This document shows positions 22,376-30,509 of a stretch of 30,722 bases of DNA, in pieces. The stretch's first letter is position 1, and every line of letters starts with the position of its first letter. A model generated the notes under the pieces. It worked only from the letters and a program-made list of their open reading frames with translations. It was not told the origin of the DNA and searched no databases. The DNA lies in NCBI GenBank assembly GCA_027064085.1, contig JAMOQH010000156.1:1-30722 (forward strand). Reading direction: 5' to 3'. The stretch is from a bacterium (GTDB lineage Bacteria > UBP6 > JAFGXH01). Position numbers and translations under genes: made by a program.

Positions 22376-23107
22376 ATGATAAAAATAATAGATTTACATA
22401 AAAGTTTTGGTGATAAAAAAATACTAAAAGGTGTAAACTTAGAAATTAAAGATAAAGAAATAACAGTAATTCTTGGTGGCAGTGGCAGTGGTAAATCAGT
22501 ATTAATCAAACATATTATGGGATTGTTAAAACCTGATAGTGGAAAGATTATAATTGATGGTGTTGATTTTATAAATGCCACAGGCGAGAAACTTCTTGAA
22601 ATCAGAAATAAATTTGGCATGCTCTTTCAATATTCAGCTCTTTTTGATTCTATGAGTGTGAAAGATAACATCGCATTTCCGTTGTTTGAACACACAAAGA
22701 TGAGCAAAAAAGAAATATATAAAATCGTTTCAGAAAAACTTGGCTTAGTTGGATTAGATGGGGTTGAAGAATTATTTCCTGCTTCTCTAAGTGGAGGAAT
22801 GCAAAAAAGGGTTGCGTTAGCTCGTGCAATAGTTCTAAAGCCCAAAAATATTGTATATGATGAGCCTACAAGTGGCCTAGATCCGTTAATGTCAAAGCAG
22901 GTTGATAGTTTAATTGTAGATATGTCAGACAAACTTAAAATAACATCAATTATAATTAGTCATGATATCCCTTCAGCATTTAGAATTGCAGATAAAATAG
23001 CAGTTTTATACCAAGGAGTTATAGTTGCAGACGGAAGTCCTCAAGAAATATTGAAATCAAAAAATAAATATGTTAAAGAGTTTTTAGATACTGGTTTTGG
23101 TAGATGA
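22376..23107 (+). CDS. mlaF: MlaF-like ABC transporter ATPase
   Basis: A 243-residue ABC ATPase. Walker A is GGSGSGKS at 34-41, the signature is LSGGMQKR at 138-145, Walker B is IVYDEP at 159-164 and the switch histidine is His196. FQYSALFDSMSVKDNIAFPL and LSGGMQKRVALARA are the forms seen in MlaF, the ATPase that moves phospholipid between inner and outer membrane with MlaE, MlaD and MlaB. None of these partners is adjacent: upstream is a phosphoesterase and downstream a lipoprotein. The permease may lie elsewhere in the genome. The STAS protein at 19142 is not MlaB-like in context. Family call firm; the symbol rests on motifs only. Confidence 0.85.
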   Translation: MIKIIDLHKSFGDKKILKGVNLEIKDKEITVILGGSGSGKSVLIKHIMGLLKPDSGKIIIDGVDFINATGEKLLEIRNKFGMLFQYSALFDSMSVKDNIAFPLFEHTKMSKKEIYKIVSEKLGLVGLDGVEELFPASLSGGMQKRVALARAIVLKPKNIVYDEPTSGLDPLMSKQVDSLIVDMSDKLKITSIIISHDIPSAFRIADKIAVLYQGVIVADGSPQEILKSKNKYVKEFLDTGFGR

Positions 23108-23970
23108 AATTTTTTATATTATTTAGCAATATTTTCATCCTTTTCTTTATTACTTCTTGCTCTAAAACAAAAAAAGAAACGAAAGTGTTTGTTCTTGATA
23201 AAAATATTGAATTTAACTTAGATAAAAGTAATTTAAATAACTCTAACAGTAATAGTAGCAAGAAGCTAGAATATAATTTTAAAGCTCAAAAAGATATCAT
23301 AAAATATAAATTAAAATCTTTACAATTATTTACATCAAAAAATAACCAAATACTTTTAACGGTAAGCTTTATCATTAATTTTAAAAAAAGTGAAGATAAA
23401 AAAAATAATTTCAAGTACAAAATATATTTTAGTAATTTTAAGATAAAGCATAAAGTTTATAATGGCTATTTTGACTTTAATACAGTTAATAAAAAATATA
23501 ATTTAATTATGAATGCATTATACTTTAATATTTTAATAAATTCTTATGGAAATAAATCATTTGAAATAGAAAATAAAGTAGGACTAAATTCAAATTTAAA
23601 ATCTATGGCAAGTTTTATTTTTAACATCATAAACTATATTTTTTTAGAATTTCCAACAAATAAAATAGAAAATAGTAACTTCATCTTTACAGATAAAAAG
23701 TATGAATTGACATCTAATTATAGTGAAAATGGCTCTCTTTTACTTAAATACGATAGTTCAAACAAAATAAATTTTAATATTGAGTACAAAAATGATTTTA
23801 TAATTTTAAAATCGGATGACAAAAAGAAAAAAATAAGAATCTTATTCTCTGAAAAAGAAAAAATGCCACAAAAAATAAACTTACTGTTTGAAGACAAAGA
23901 TAAACTAAAGTTTGAAAATAAAGAATACACTTACTCACTTAAAAACTATTATTTTATAGAAAAGATATAG
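23104..23970 (+). CDS. Lipoprotein of unknown function downstream of MlaF
   Basis: A 288-residue protein with a lipoprotein signal peptide ending in FITSC (Cys19). The mature part is lysine- and asparagine-rich and, past about residue 70, looks strand-rich (LLTVSFIINF, YKIYFSNFKI, LLKYDSSNKINFNIEY), with a hydrophobic helix around ASFIFNIINYIFLEFP. A periplasmic lipid-binding fold such as LolA would fit the shape and the four-base overlap with an MlaF-type ATPase, but no motif proves this. It converges with the ThiE-like gene across a 69-base gap with no clear terminator. Confidence 0.65.
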   Translation: MKFFILFSNIFILFFITSCSKTKKETKVFVLDKNIEFNLDKSNLNNSNSNSSKKLEYNFKAQKDIIKYKLKSLQLFTSKNNQILLTVSFIINFKKSEDKKNNFKYKIYFSNFKIKHKVYNGYFDFNTVNKKYNLIMNALYFNILINSYGNKSFEIENKVGLNSNLKSMASFIFNIINYIFLEFPTNKIENSNFIFTDKKYELTSNYSENGSLLLKYDSSNKINFNIEYKNDFIILKSDDKKKKIRILFSEKEKMPQKINLLFEDKDKLKFENKEYTYSLKNYYFIEKI

Positions 23971-24039
23971 ATAACCTTTATCCTCCTTATTTAAAGTTTT
24001 CAGAACTTCTTTTATTTAAATATACAAGCAAAGAAAATT

Positions 24040-25050
24040 TTACTTTTTAATCACAGATTCAATAATTAAATTCAGAATATTAAACTGGGCTTTATCTTCT
24101 ATATATAACAAAGCAAGTGATTTATAATCTTTTACTTTAGTTCTAAATATATGACTATCCATATCAGTTAATATTACCATTTTACTTCTTTTTATTTCTA
24201 GTTGATTACAAATGATTTCTAAAGGAGTTGTTTTAAAAATATTATCTTTTCCAATACAATAGAAAACTAAATCATAATTATTGTTTATTTTGGATAAGTT
24301 TTCTATTGTTACAATATCATTAATAAAAATATCTTTGAATTTATCATCAATATAATCAGAAAACTTGCTCATAATCTCATCAGAGAAGTTGATTGTTAGA
24401 ATTCGTTTTTGTTTATAACTACCATTAAAAAGAGAGATTACTGAATTTACCTTTTCCATAGGAGAAGCATCTTGAAAGATATCGCTAACAACAGTTACGG
24501 CATCAACTCCTGTTTCTATCACCGATACAATATTACTCAAATTTATCCCTCCAAAAGCAACAATTGGGATATTAATGTTTTCCACAGCTCTTTTCAAGTT
24601 ATTTAATGAAATATAATTATAATGCCCCATATATTGTTCTGAGTTTGAATAAAACAATGGACCCATTATCAAAAAATCAGCATTATTTTCATAGGCTTTA
24701 ATTGCACTCTCATAAGTATAGCATGCTTTACCTATAACACAATCTCCTAAATACTCTCTCACCTCTCTTAGAGTCTTTACACTCTTATCAAGATGTATTC
24801 CATCTAAATTAAGCTCTTTAACTATTTCAATATTTTCATAAAGTATAAGTGAAAAATCAAATATATTTTTTAATTCTAATATTTTTTTTATTAACTCCAC
24901 AATGAAGTCTTTATCTTTATTTAATATTTTTATTTCAATTAATTTTATACCTGAAAGTAAGTAATTTTTGGTAATATTATAAAACTTTTCTGCTTCTATA
25001 TAATTATAATCAAGAATTGCATAAAATTCACTGGGAAGAAATTTCTGCAT
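24040..25050 (-). CDS. ThiE/TenI-like protein with extra C-terminal domain
   Basis: A 336-residue protein. Residues 1-208 form a thiamine-phosphate-synthase/TenI-type barrel: DGIHLDKSVKTLREVR at 83-98, GKACYTYESAIKAYENNADF at 107-126, MGPLFYSN at 129-136, and PIVAFGGINLSNIVSVIETG at 162-181 followed by VDAVTVVSDIF. ThiE is normally about 210 residues. Several ThiE substrate residues look changed: the QxRxK stretch is IEIKIL, and the NDR/NDxxDVA region is LILYENIEIVK, so thiamine synthesis is doubtful. The extra 125 residues look like an alternating strand-helix domain (ILTINFS, FINDIVTI, YDLVFYCIG, KMVILTDMD, LALLYIED), similar in order to a response-regulator receiver but without a phosphoacceptor Asp at the third strand. 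It starts one base after the aldehyde dehydrogenase stop. Confidence 0.75.
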   Translation of the reverse strand: MQKFLPSEFYAILDYNYIEAEKFYNITKNYLLSGIKLIEIKILNKDKDFIVELIKKILELKNIFDFSLILYENIEIVKELNLDGIHLDKSVKTLREVREYLGDCVIGKACYTYESAIKAYENNADFLIMGPLFYSNSEQYMGHYNYISLNNLKRAVENINIPIVAFGGINLSNIVSVIETGVDAVTVVSDIFQDASPMEKVNSVISLFNGSYKQKRILTINFSDEIMSKFSDYIDDKFKDIFINDIVTIENLSKINNNYDLVFYCIGKDNIFKTTPLEIICNQLEIKRSKMVILTDMDSHIFRTKVKDYKSLALLYIEDKAQFNILNLIIESVIKK

Positions 25051-25051
25051 T

Positions 25052-26437
25052 TTATCCTATAAATTTTAGCATTTTCTTTAAATTTTTAACAGATAACTTA
25101 TAAGGAGCATATCTAATTGGAGGGTCTATTGAAATATTTTTTTTCATAACTGATTTCCTGTGAGAAAATGTTTGAAACGAATAAATACCATGATAATCTC
25201 CCATGCCACTGTTACCAACACCACCAAATGGCAGATAATTTGTTGTAATATGCGATAGGGTATCATTTATGCAAACTCCACCAGAGGAAGTATTTTCTAA
25301 AACTCTTTCTTCTACTAATTTACTATTAGAAAATAAGTATAATGCAAGTGGTTTAGGATGTGCATTTATTATATCTATTGCCTCTTTAATATTTCCATAT
25401 TCTAAAACAGGTAAAATAGGGCCAAATATTTCATCTTGCATAACATTATCATCCCAATTCACATTATCCATAATTGTTGGAGCAATATATTTATCATTTT
25501 TATCAATAACTCCACCCATTGCAATCTTTTTATCATCAAAATAAGATACCAACCTATCAAAGTGTCTTTCATTGATAATTCTTGGATAATCTTTACTTTC
25601 TTGAGGATTTTCTCCATAAAAATTTTCAATTTCCTTTTTAATTAGTCTAATCAGATCAATTTTTACATCCTTTTGAACAATTAAATAGTCAGGTGCAATA
25701 CAAGTTTGCCCTGCATTAAAAAATTTTCCCCATACAATTCTTCTTGCCGTTACTTTTAAATTCGTTGCTTTATCTACAATACAAGGGCTTTTACCACCTA
25801 ATTCCAATGTTAAAGGCGTTAAATTTTTTGCAGCGGCCTCCATTACTATTTTTCCAACATTAGTACTTCCTGTGAAAAATATATAATCAAAATTTTCTTG
25901 TAATAAATATGTTGCTTCCTGAATTTCACCCTCAATTAATGTAACATATTCTTCTTTAAAAGTTTCTGAAATAATTTTATACATTGCAGCAGAACTTTTA
26001 GGAGCTAATTCACTAGATTTTAAAATAACAGTATTACCCGCAGCTATTGCACCTATGAGTGGAGCAAATAATAATTGAAATGGATAATTCCAAGGTCCTA
26101 TAATTAAAACACAACCTAAAGGTTCGTTAATAATGTAACTAGTACCAGGTTGATGTAATATAGGGGTAGAAACTTTTTTATCTTTCATCCATTTTTTTAA
26201 TTTTTTAATTGTATAATCAAGTTCTGCCATTACAAAACCAATTTCTCCACCATAAGCCTCAAATTTAGATTTTTTTAAATCATCATAAAGAGCTTTTAGT
26301 AATAGTTCTTCATTATTTTCTATAGCTAATTTTAATTTTTTTAATTGAGCAATTCTAAAAGAATAAGCTTTTGTTTGATTGGTTAAAAAAAAGTCTTTTT
26401 GCTTTTTTACAATATTCTGAATGTCTTTCTGATTCAT
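25052..26437 (-). CDS. Class 3-type aldehyde dehydrogenase
   Basis: A 461-residue NAD(P)-dependent aldehyde dehydrogenase of the ALDH3 branch, oxidising medium- or long-chain or aromatic aldehydes to acids. Marks are IIGPWNYPFQLLFAPLIGA at 112-130, FTGSTNVGK at 188-196, LELGGKSP with the general base Glu212, FNAGQTCIAPDY with the nucleophile Cys246, and EIFGPILPVLEYG near 340. Length is typical for ALDH3 (about 460, shorter than the 500 of ALDH1). The C-terminus lacks the long membrane anchor of animal ALDH3A2. A GGGGG ribosome site precedes the ATG. It is the first gene of a two-gene operon with the ThiE-like protein, which suggests the latter acts near aldehyde metabolism. Confidence 0.93.
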   Translation of the reverse strand: MNQKDIQNIVKKQKDFFLTNQTKAYSFRIAQLKKLKLAIENNEELLLKALYDDLKKSKFEAYGGEIGFVMAELDYTIKKLKKWMKDKKVSTPILHQPGTSYIINEPLGCVLIIGPWNYPFQLLFAPLIGAIAAGNTVILKSSELAPKSSAAMYKIISETFKEEYVTLIEGEIQEATYLLQENFDYIFFTGSTNVGKIVMEAAAKNLTPLTLELGGKSPCIVDKATNLKVTARRIVWGKFFNAGQTCIAPDYLIVQKDVKIDLIRLIKKEIENFYGENPQESKDYPRIINERHFDRLVSYFDDKKIAMGGVIDKNDKYIAPTIMDNVNWDDNVMQDEIFGPILPVLEYGNIKEAIDIINAHPKPLALYLFSNSKLVEERVLENTSSGGVCINDTLSHITTNYLPFGGVGNSGMGDYHGIYSFQTFSHRKSVMKKNISIDPPIRYAPYKLSVKNLKKMLKFIG

Positions 26438-26465
26438 AATGCCCCCAATATAAATAAGTTACAAA

Positions 26466-26545
26466 AAGAAAATAACATATTGCTTAAGCATAGGCAAGAA
26501 AATAACATTTTTAGCTTACAAAAAAAATAAGCTTGAAATTATAAT
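26466..26545. promoter_or_regulatory. Divergent control region between aldehyde dehydrogenase and rplS
   Basis: A 13-base direct repeat AAGAAAATAACAT occurs at 26466-26478 and 26496-26508, exactly 30 bases apart, with a short inverted match (ATGTTAT) near 26552. A hairpin AGCTTA / TAAGCT spans 26513-26533. A TATAAT at 26540-26545 with a poorer -35 (TTACAA, 18-base spacing) would drive rplS. Confidence 0.45.
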
Positions 26546-26596
26546 TAATTTATGTTATCTTACTCAACCTATTTTGGTGATATTTGGGAGTTTATT

Positions 26597-26968
26597 ATGA
26601 AGCAAGATATTTTACAAAAGATAACAGAAGAGTCAGCAGCAAAGCTTGATGTACCTGAAGTTAAAGTTGGGCAAACAGTTAGAGTTCATTACAATATTAC
26701 AGAAGGTGATAAAAAAAGAATTCAAGTTTTTGAAGGTGTTGTTATTGCAAAAAACAATAATGGTTTAAATTCTACATTCAGAGTAAGAAAGGTTTCTTTT
26801 AATATTGGTGTAGAAAGAGTCTTTCCATTACATACTCCACTTATTGAAAAACTTGAAATTGTCGCTCTTCATAAAACAAGAAGATCAAAATTATACTACA
26901 TGAGAGAGAGATTCGGAAAAGCTGCTCGTTTAAAAATCAAGGAAAGATACTTTAATAAATCTAAATAA
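26597..26968 (+). CDS. rplS: 50S ribosomal protein L19
   Basis: A 123-residue L19, a large-subunit protein near the interface with the 30S. Family marks: DVPEVKVGQTVRVHYNITEG, RIQVFEGVVIAKNN, FRVRKVSFNIGVERVFPLHT, and the C-terminal KTRRSKLYYMRERFGKAARL. The frame extends to 26552, but the added 15 residues are outside the family and the ATG at 26597 has GGGAG at six-base spacing. In most bacteria rplS closes a rpsP-rimM-trmD-rplS operon; here none of the other three precedes it, and the upstream neighbour is divergent. Confidence 0.97.
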   Translation: MKQDILQKITEESAAKLDVPEVKVGQTVRVHYNITEGDKKRIQVFEGVVIAKNNNGLNSTFRVRKVSFNIGVERVFPLHTPLIEKLEIVALHKTRRSKLYYMRERFGKAARLKIKERYFNKSK

Positions 26969-26982
26969 ATTCATGATTTATT

Positions 26983-28914
26983 ATGGATATAGTCTATTGT
27001 CGTTTAGAAACTGCAGAAAATAATACACTTGATTTTAATTTTGAGCAACAATCAAAGTTAAGTAAAGAAGATTACAATTTAGTTTCAAGGGCATACTTTT
27101 ATACTCTTTACTACTTTTCAACAAAAAATGAAATGTCGGATTTAGATTTAGAATTCTATGAGTTATACTCTCCACCTTTTATAAAAGGTGTATTTATTCT
27201 TAAATTTGAAGATAAATTTCTAAAATTAAGCTACACCGATAGTCCTGTATCTTATCAGTTATCTGATTTCTTTCCAGAAACAGGTGAATCAACAATAATA
27301 AGTACCAAAGAAAGAGAAATATATAGTACTTTAGTTGAAAATTATAAAATAGATACATGGAAGAATTATAAACTAATTTATAGTATCTTTATTCCAGAAG
27401 AAAATAAAATAAATGACAATGATGAATTATCTTTAGTTACATCTTATGGTGATGATTATACTCTTGATAATAGCAATGATGAAAACTCCCTGTCATTAGG
27501 CTCAAGTAGTGTTACCTATGATGAATACAGTGACAATCCCACTTCATCTTCTGTAAGCTTTGATAAATATTCAATAAAAGAAAGAAGAGAATTGCTTAAA
27601 GAATATAAAAGCAACCTTAAAAAAGCTATTGAACTCAAAGAATTAAATACCTCTATTGAAGAAATTAATAAAAAATTAAAATATTACTCAAACCTTAAGA
27701 AGGAAATTGAAAATTTCAATATAGTTATAAAGAAAAAAGAAGAAGAGCGTAATGATTTTAAAGATATTCACTGGATGAGCCAAAACTTATATAACCAAAT
27801 GAATATCTATATAAATAAAAAAAAGAAATTTGAAGGAGATTTAGTTGCCTACAAACAAAAACTAGAAAAAAATAAAAAAGATATTGAATCAATTATTCCT
27901 GATAATATTTTTAAAAACATAGCATTTCTACCATCTTTTTTAATAGCAATTGTTACATTTATATTATCTTGGATTATGAGAGAACAATTTTGGTATCTTG
28001 CAGGAGTTTCTATAGTTTTTTTTACCGTTTCATTTTATTATATTTGGGGCTATCTTGATTATATTGAATATATAATTAAACTTAAAAGAGAGAAAAATTT
28101 TTATGAGAAAAAGATTATTAAAGTAGAAAAAGATTTTAAAAAAGAATTTGGTAATTTAGAACTTACACTAAAAAAAGAGGCTGTAGAAGATATAAATGTT
28201 CCAATTAACAGATATGAAGCTTTAAAAGAATTTGACATAAGCTTGGAAGCAAAAAAAGAAGAACTACAAACATTCATTGCTCAAAAGTTCTCAGATGACA
28301 CACAAATTAAATTTGAAAATTTAATAAGCGAAAAAAATCTTTTGCTTGAAAGATTAAAATCTTTTAAAAACCTAGATTTAAACTATAAAGAAATTGAATA
28401 CGAAATTATAGAACTCAAAAAGTCTATCAAAGAATATGAAAAAGAAGAACTTAGTGAATTTTCTTTAGATGATGATGAACCCAAAGAGGAAAAAACTATA
28501 GAGTTAGAACCTAAAGAAAATTTAGAATATAAGTATGAATTAAACAAATTAAAGTTTTATTTTACTCAATTAAAAGAATACATTACAGAAGATATATCTG
28601 AACTCTATAATAAAATAAAAACAGATTTTCTAGATATTATAAACTTTTCTATTCATTATAAGTTTTCTTTAGATATCAATTTCGAAAACGATGAATTCTT
28701 TTTTATGTCAGAAAAAGAAATTAAATGGGATTCTAATCAAGAACAAAAATTTAAATTTTTTTTACAATATGCTTTAATAAAATATTTATCTATAGAAAAC
28801 TCCACGACTATCTTCATTGATTTATTTAAACTTAATAAAGATTATGGAATACTATTTTCTACATATTTAGAAGAACTTTCTAATAATCAAATTATTTATA
28901 CTGAAGAATCTTGA
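26983..28914 (+). CDS. Coiled-coil membrane protein of unknown function
   Basis: A 643-residue protein that I do not recognise. Residues 1-135 look like a folded domain (YCRLETAENNTLDFNFEQQ, FIKGVFILKFEDKFLKLSY). A Ser/Asp-rich linker (about 145-195, with repeated VTYDEYSDN and VSFDKYSIK) leads to a long charged coiled coil (about 200-305), two closely spaced membrane segments (about 313-332 and 335-357) and a second coiled coil (about 360-525), ending in a mixed domain. The hairpin topology puts both coiled coils on the same side of the membrane, probably the cytoplasm. It starts 14 bases after rplS and its stop overlaps the rnhB start (TTGA), so all three are likely cotranscribed. Confidence 0.7.
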   Translation: MDIVYCRLETAENNTLDFNFEQQSKLSKEDYNLVSRAYFYTLYYFSTKNEMSDLDLEFYELYSPPFIKGVFILKFEDKFLKLSYTDSPVSYQLSDFFPETGESTIISTKEREIYSTLVENYKIDTWKNYKLIYSIFIPEENKINDNDELSLVTSYGDDYTLDNSNDENSLSLGSSSVTYDEYSDNPTSSSVSFDKYSIKERRELLKEYKSNLKKAIELKELNTSIEEINKKLKYYSNLKKEIENFNIVIKKKEEERNDFKDIHWMSQNLYNQMNIYINKKKKFEGDLVAYKQKLEKNKKDIESIIPDNIFKNIAFLPSFLIAIVTFILSWIMREQFWYLAGVSIVFFTVSFYYIWGYLDYIEYIIKLKREKNFYEKKIIKVEKDFKKEFGNLELTLKKEAVEDINVPINRYEALKEFDISLEAKKEELQTFIAQKFSDDTQIKFENLISEKNLLLERLKSFKNLDLNYKEIEYEIIELKKSIKEYEKEELSEFSLDDDEPKEEKTIELEPKENLEYKYELNKLKFYFTQLKEYITEDISELYNKIKTDFLDIINFSIHYKFSLDINFENDEFFFMSEKEIKWDSNQEQKFKFFLQYALIKYLSIENSTTIFIDLFKLNKDYGILFSTYLEELSNNQIIYTEES

Positions 28915-29540
28915 AAAAATCGTTATTTAATATAAAAAAAGATATTAATTATGGAGAAAATCTAGCTCTTTTTTATGGTTATAAATCATTTATTGGAATT
29001 GACGAAGCAGGAAGAGGTCCTTTAGCAGGCCCCGTTGTTGTTGCTGGCGTATATTTAAAAAAAGATATTTCTGGGCTTAATGATTCCAAACAATTAAGTG
29101 AAAACAAACGGAGTGAATTATTTCCTTTAATAAAAGAAAATTCTCTTTATTCTATTGCAGTAATTTCTCCTAAAATAATAGATGAAATCAACATTTTACA
29201 AGCAACAAAAAAGGGTATGGTTGAAGTAGCAAAAAATATATTAAATATAAACCCTGATATTGATGTATTACTTATAGACGGAAATCAAAAAATAAACTTT
29301 GAACTTGACCAACTGCCAATCGTGAAAGGAGATTCTTTAAGTAAATCTATTGCAGCAGCCTCTATTTTAGCTAAAGTTACACGAGATAACATCATGATTG
29401 AATACAGTAAAAAACACCCTAATTATGGTTTCGAAAGACATAAAGGCTATCCAACAAAAGCCCATATTAAAGCAATAGAGAGGTATGGTGTTTTAGACAT
29501 TCACAGAAAGACTTTTAAACCTGTTAAAAATTTATTATAA
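28911..29540 (+). CDS. rnhB: Ribonuclease HII
   Basis: A 209-residue RNase HII, which removes ribonucleotides from DNA and RNA primers from RNA-DNA hybrids. Active-site residues are in place: Asp31-Glu32 in GIDEAGRGPLAGP, Asp123 in LLIDGN and Asp159 in KVTRD; other marks are LNDSKQLSENKR, KGDSLSKSIAAASILAK and HPNYGFERHKGYPTKAH. The start is a TTG overlapping the previous stop by four bases, so translation is coupled to the coiled-coil gene. rplS followed closely by rnhB is a common bacterial order. Its stop abuts that of the convergent BamD-like gene with no spacer. Confidence 0.97.
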   Translation: MKKSLFNIKKDINYGENLALFYGYKSFIGIDEAGRGPLAGPVVVAGVYLKKDISGLNDSKQLSENKRSELFPLIKENSLYSIAVISPKIIDEINILQATKKGMVEVAKNILNINPDIDVLLIDGNQKINFELDQLPIVKGDSLSKSIAAASILAKVTRDNIMIEYSKKHPNYGFERHKGYPTKAHIKAIERYGVLDIHRKTFKPVKNLL

Positions 29541-30365
29541 TTATTTTTGAGATGTTTTTTCTAAGCTTTCTACTTTTGGAAATTTAGTATCTTTAAATTC
29601 TTCTTTAACATCACTTAATTCATCGGATTTAGGATACTTTTTAGCAAATAGTTCTATATATTTTTTTGCATTTACTACATCTTTTAGTCTTATGTATGAT
29701 AATGCAGATTTATAAATTGATTCTTTTACATAAGATGAACGAGGATGCTCAAATATTACATTTTTGAATCTTCTTACAGCACCTTTATATTTTCCTCTTT
29801 TATAATAGAAGTTTCCAACATAAAATTGATAATTTGCAAGATAATCTAAGGTTTTTTGAAGCATTTTTTTAGCTTCTTTAATGTTTTTACCTTTTGGATA
29901 ATTACCAATATAAAAAATTAAAGCCTTTTGGGCATACACTATAGAATTTCTATCTCTTTCATAAGGTGGTGGAAATAATATAAAATCAGTAGGCATATCT
30001 TCATAATAAGATTTTGCAATTTTAAATTGAGCATAAGGAACATACTTTGAGTTTGGATGTATTTTTATAAATGTCTGATAAACAGATATTGCATCAATAT
30101 ATTTAGCCTGTTTGAATAAAACATCTCCATATAAAACCCTTAAATGCTCTTGTGCATCTAATTCGTAAGGATAATGATTTTTTACAAAATCTAAAATCTG
30201 ATAAGCTTCTTCGTAATAATCTTCATCTATTGCTCTTTTTGCTAAATCTAAATTTTTATCAGCAGCAACTCTTGGTGGATACTTTCCATTATAATCTGTT
30301 GGTTTTGGAAAACAACCATACATAAAAATTGAAATTAATATAAATAATATTATATTTTTACTCAT
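29541..30365 (-). CDS. bamD: BamD-like outer-membrane assembly lipoprotein
   Basis: A 274-residue lipoprotein (lipobox FMYGC, Cys18) built of tetratricopeptide repeats: AKRAIDEDYYEEAYQILDFV, then LYGDVLFKQAKYIDAISVYQ and FIKIHPNSKYVPYAQFKIAK, VYAQKALIFYIGNYPKGKNI, and FYYKRGKYKGAVRRFKNVIF. The pair TFIKIHPNSKYVPYAQFKIAxSY is the hallmark of BamD, which joins BamA in inserting outer-membrane barrels. The ATG at 30365 has GGAGG ahead of it; an ATG at 30404 in the same frame would put 13 extra residues before the signal peptide and is rejected. It is slightly longer than E. coli BamD (245), mainly by a C-terminal tail. Confidence 0.88.
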   Translation of the reverse strand: MSKNIILFILISIFMYGCFPKPTDYNGKYPPRVAADKNLDLAKRAIDEDYYEEAYQILDFVKNHYPYELDAQEHLRVLYGDVLFKQAKYIDAISVYQTFIKIHPNSKYVPYAQFKIAKSYYEDMPTDFILFPPPYERDRNSIVYAQKALIFYIGNYPKGKNIKEAKKMLQKTLDYLANYQFYVGNFYYKRGKYKGAVRRFKNVIFEHPRSSYVKESIYKSALSYIRLKDVVNAKKYIELFAKKYPKSDELSDVKEEFKDTKFPKVESLEKTSQK

Positions 30366-30459
30366 TATTCCTCCATAAGGTGAATCATTGATTCGTTCAT
30401 ACAATAATATTATATGAAATAAAAGTCAATAAAGAATTATCTTAAAATCTCATAATTAC

Positions 30460-30488
30460 TTGATAAAAACTTATTACTTTGTTAATAT
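30460..30488 (+). promoter_or_regulatory. Probable sigma70-type promoter for the gene at 30510
   Basis: TTGATA at 30460-30465, a 17-base spacer and TAATAT at 30483-30488, with GGAGG at 30501-30505 ahead of the ATG. Confidence 0.5.
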
Positions 30489-30509
30489 TTCTAACTACTT
30501 GGAGGCCTT

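Noticed and set aside
22369-22932. Minus-strand frames opposite the MlaF gene
   Set aside because: Shadows of a gene with complete ABC ATPase motifs.
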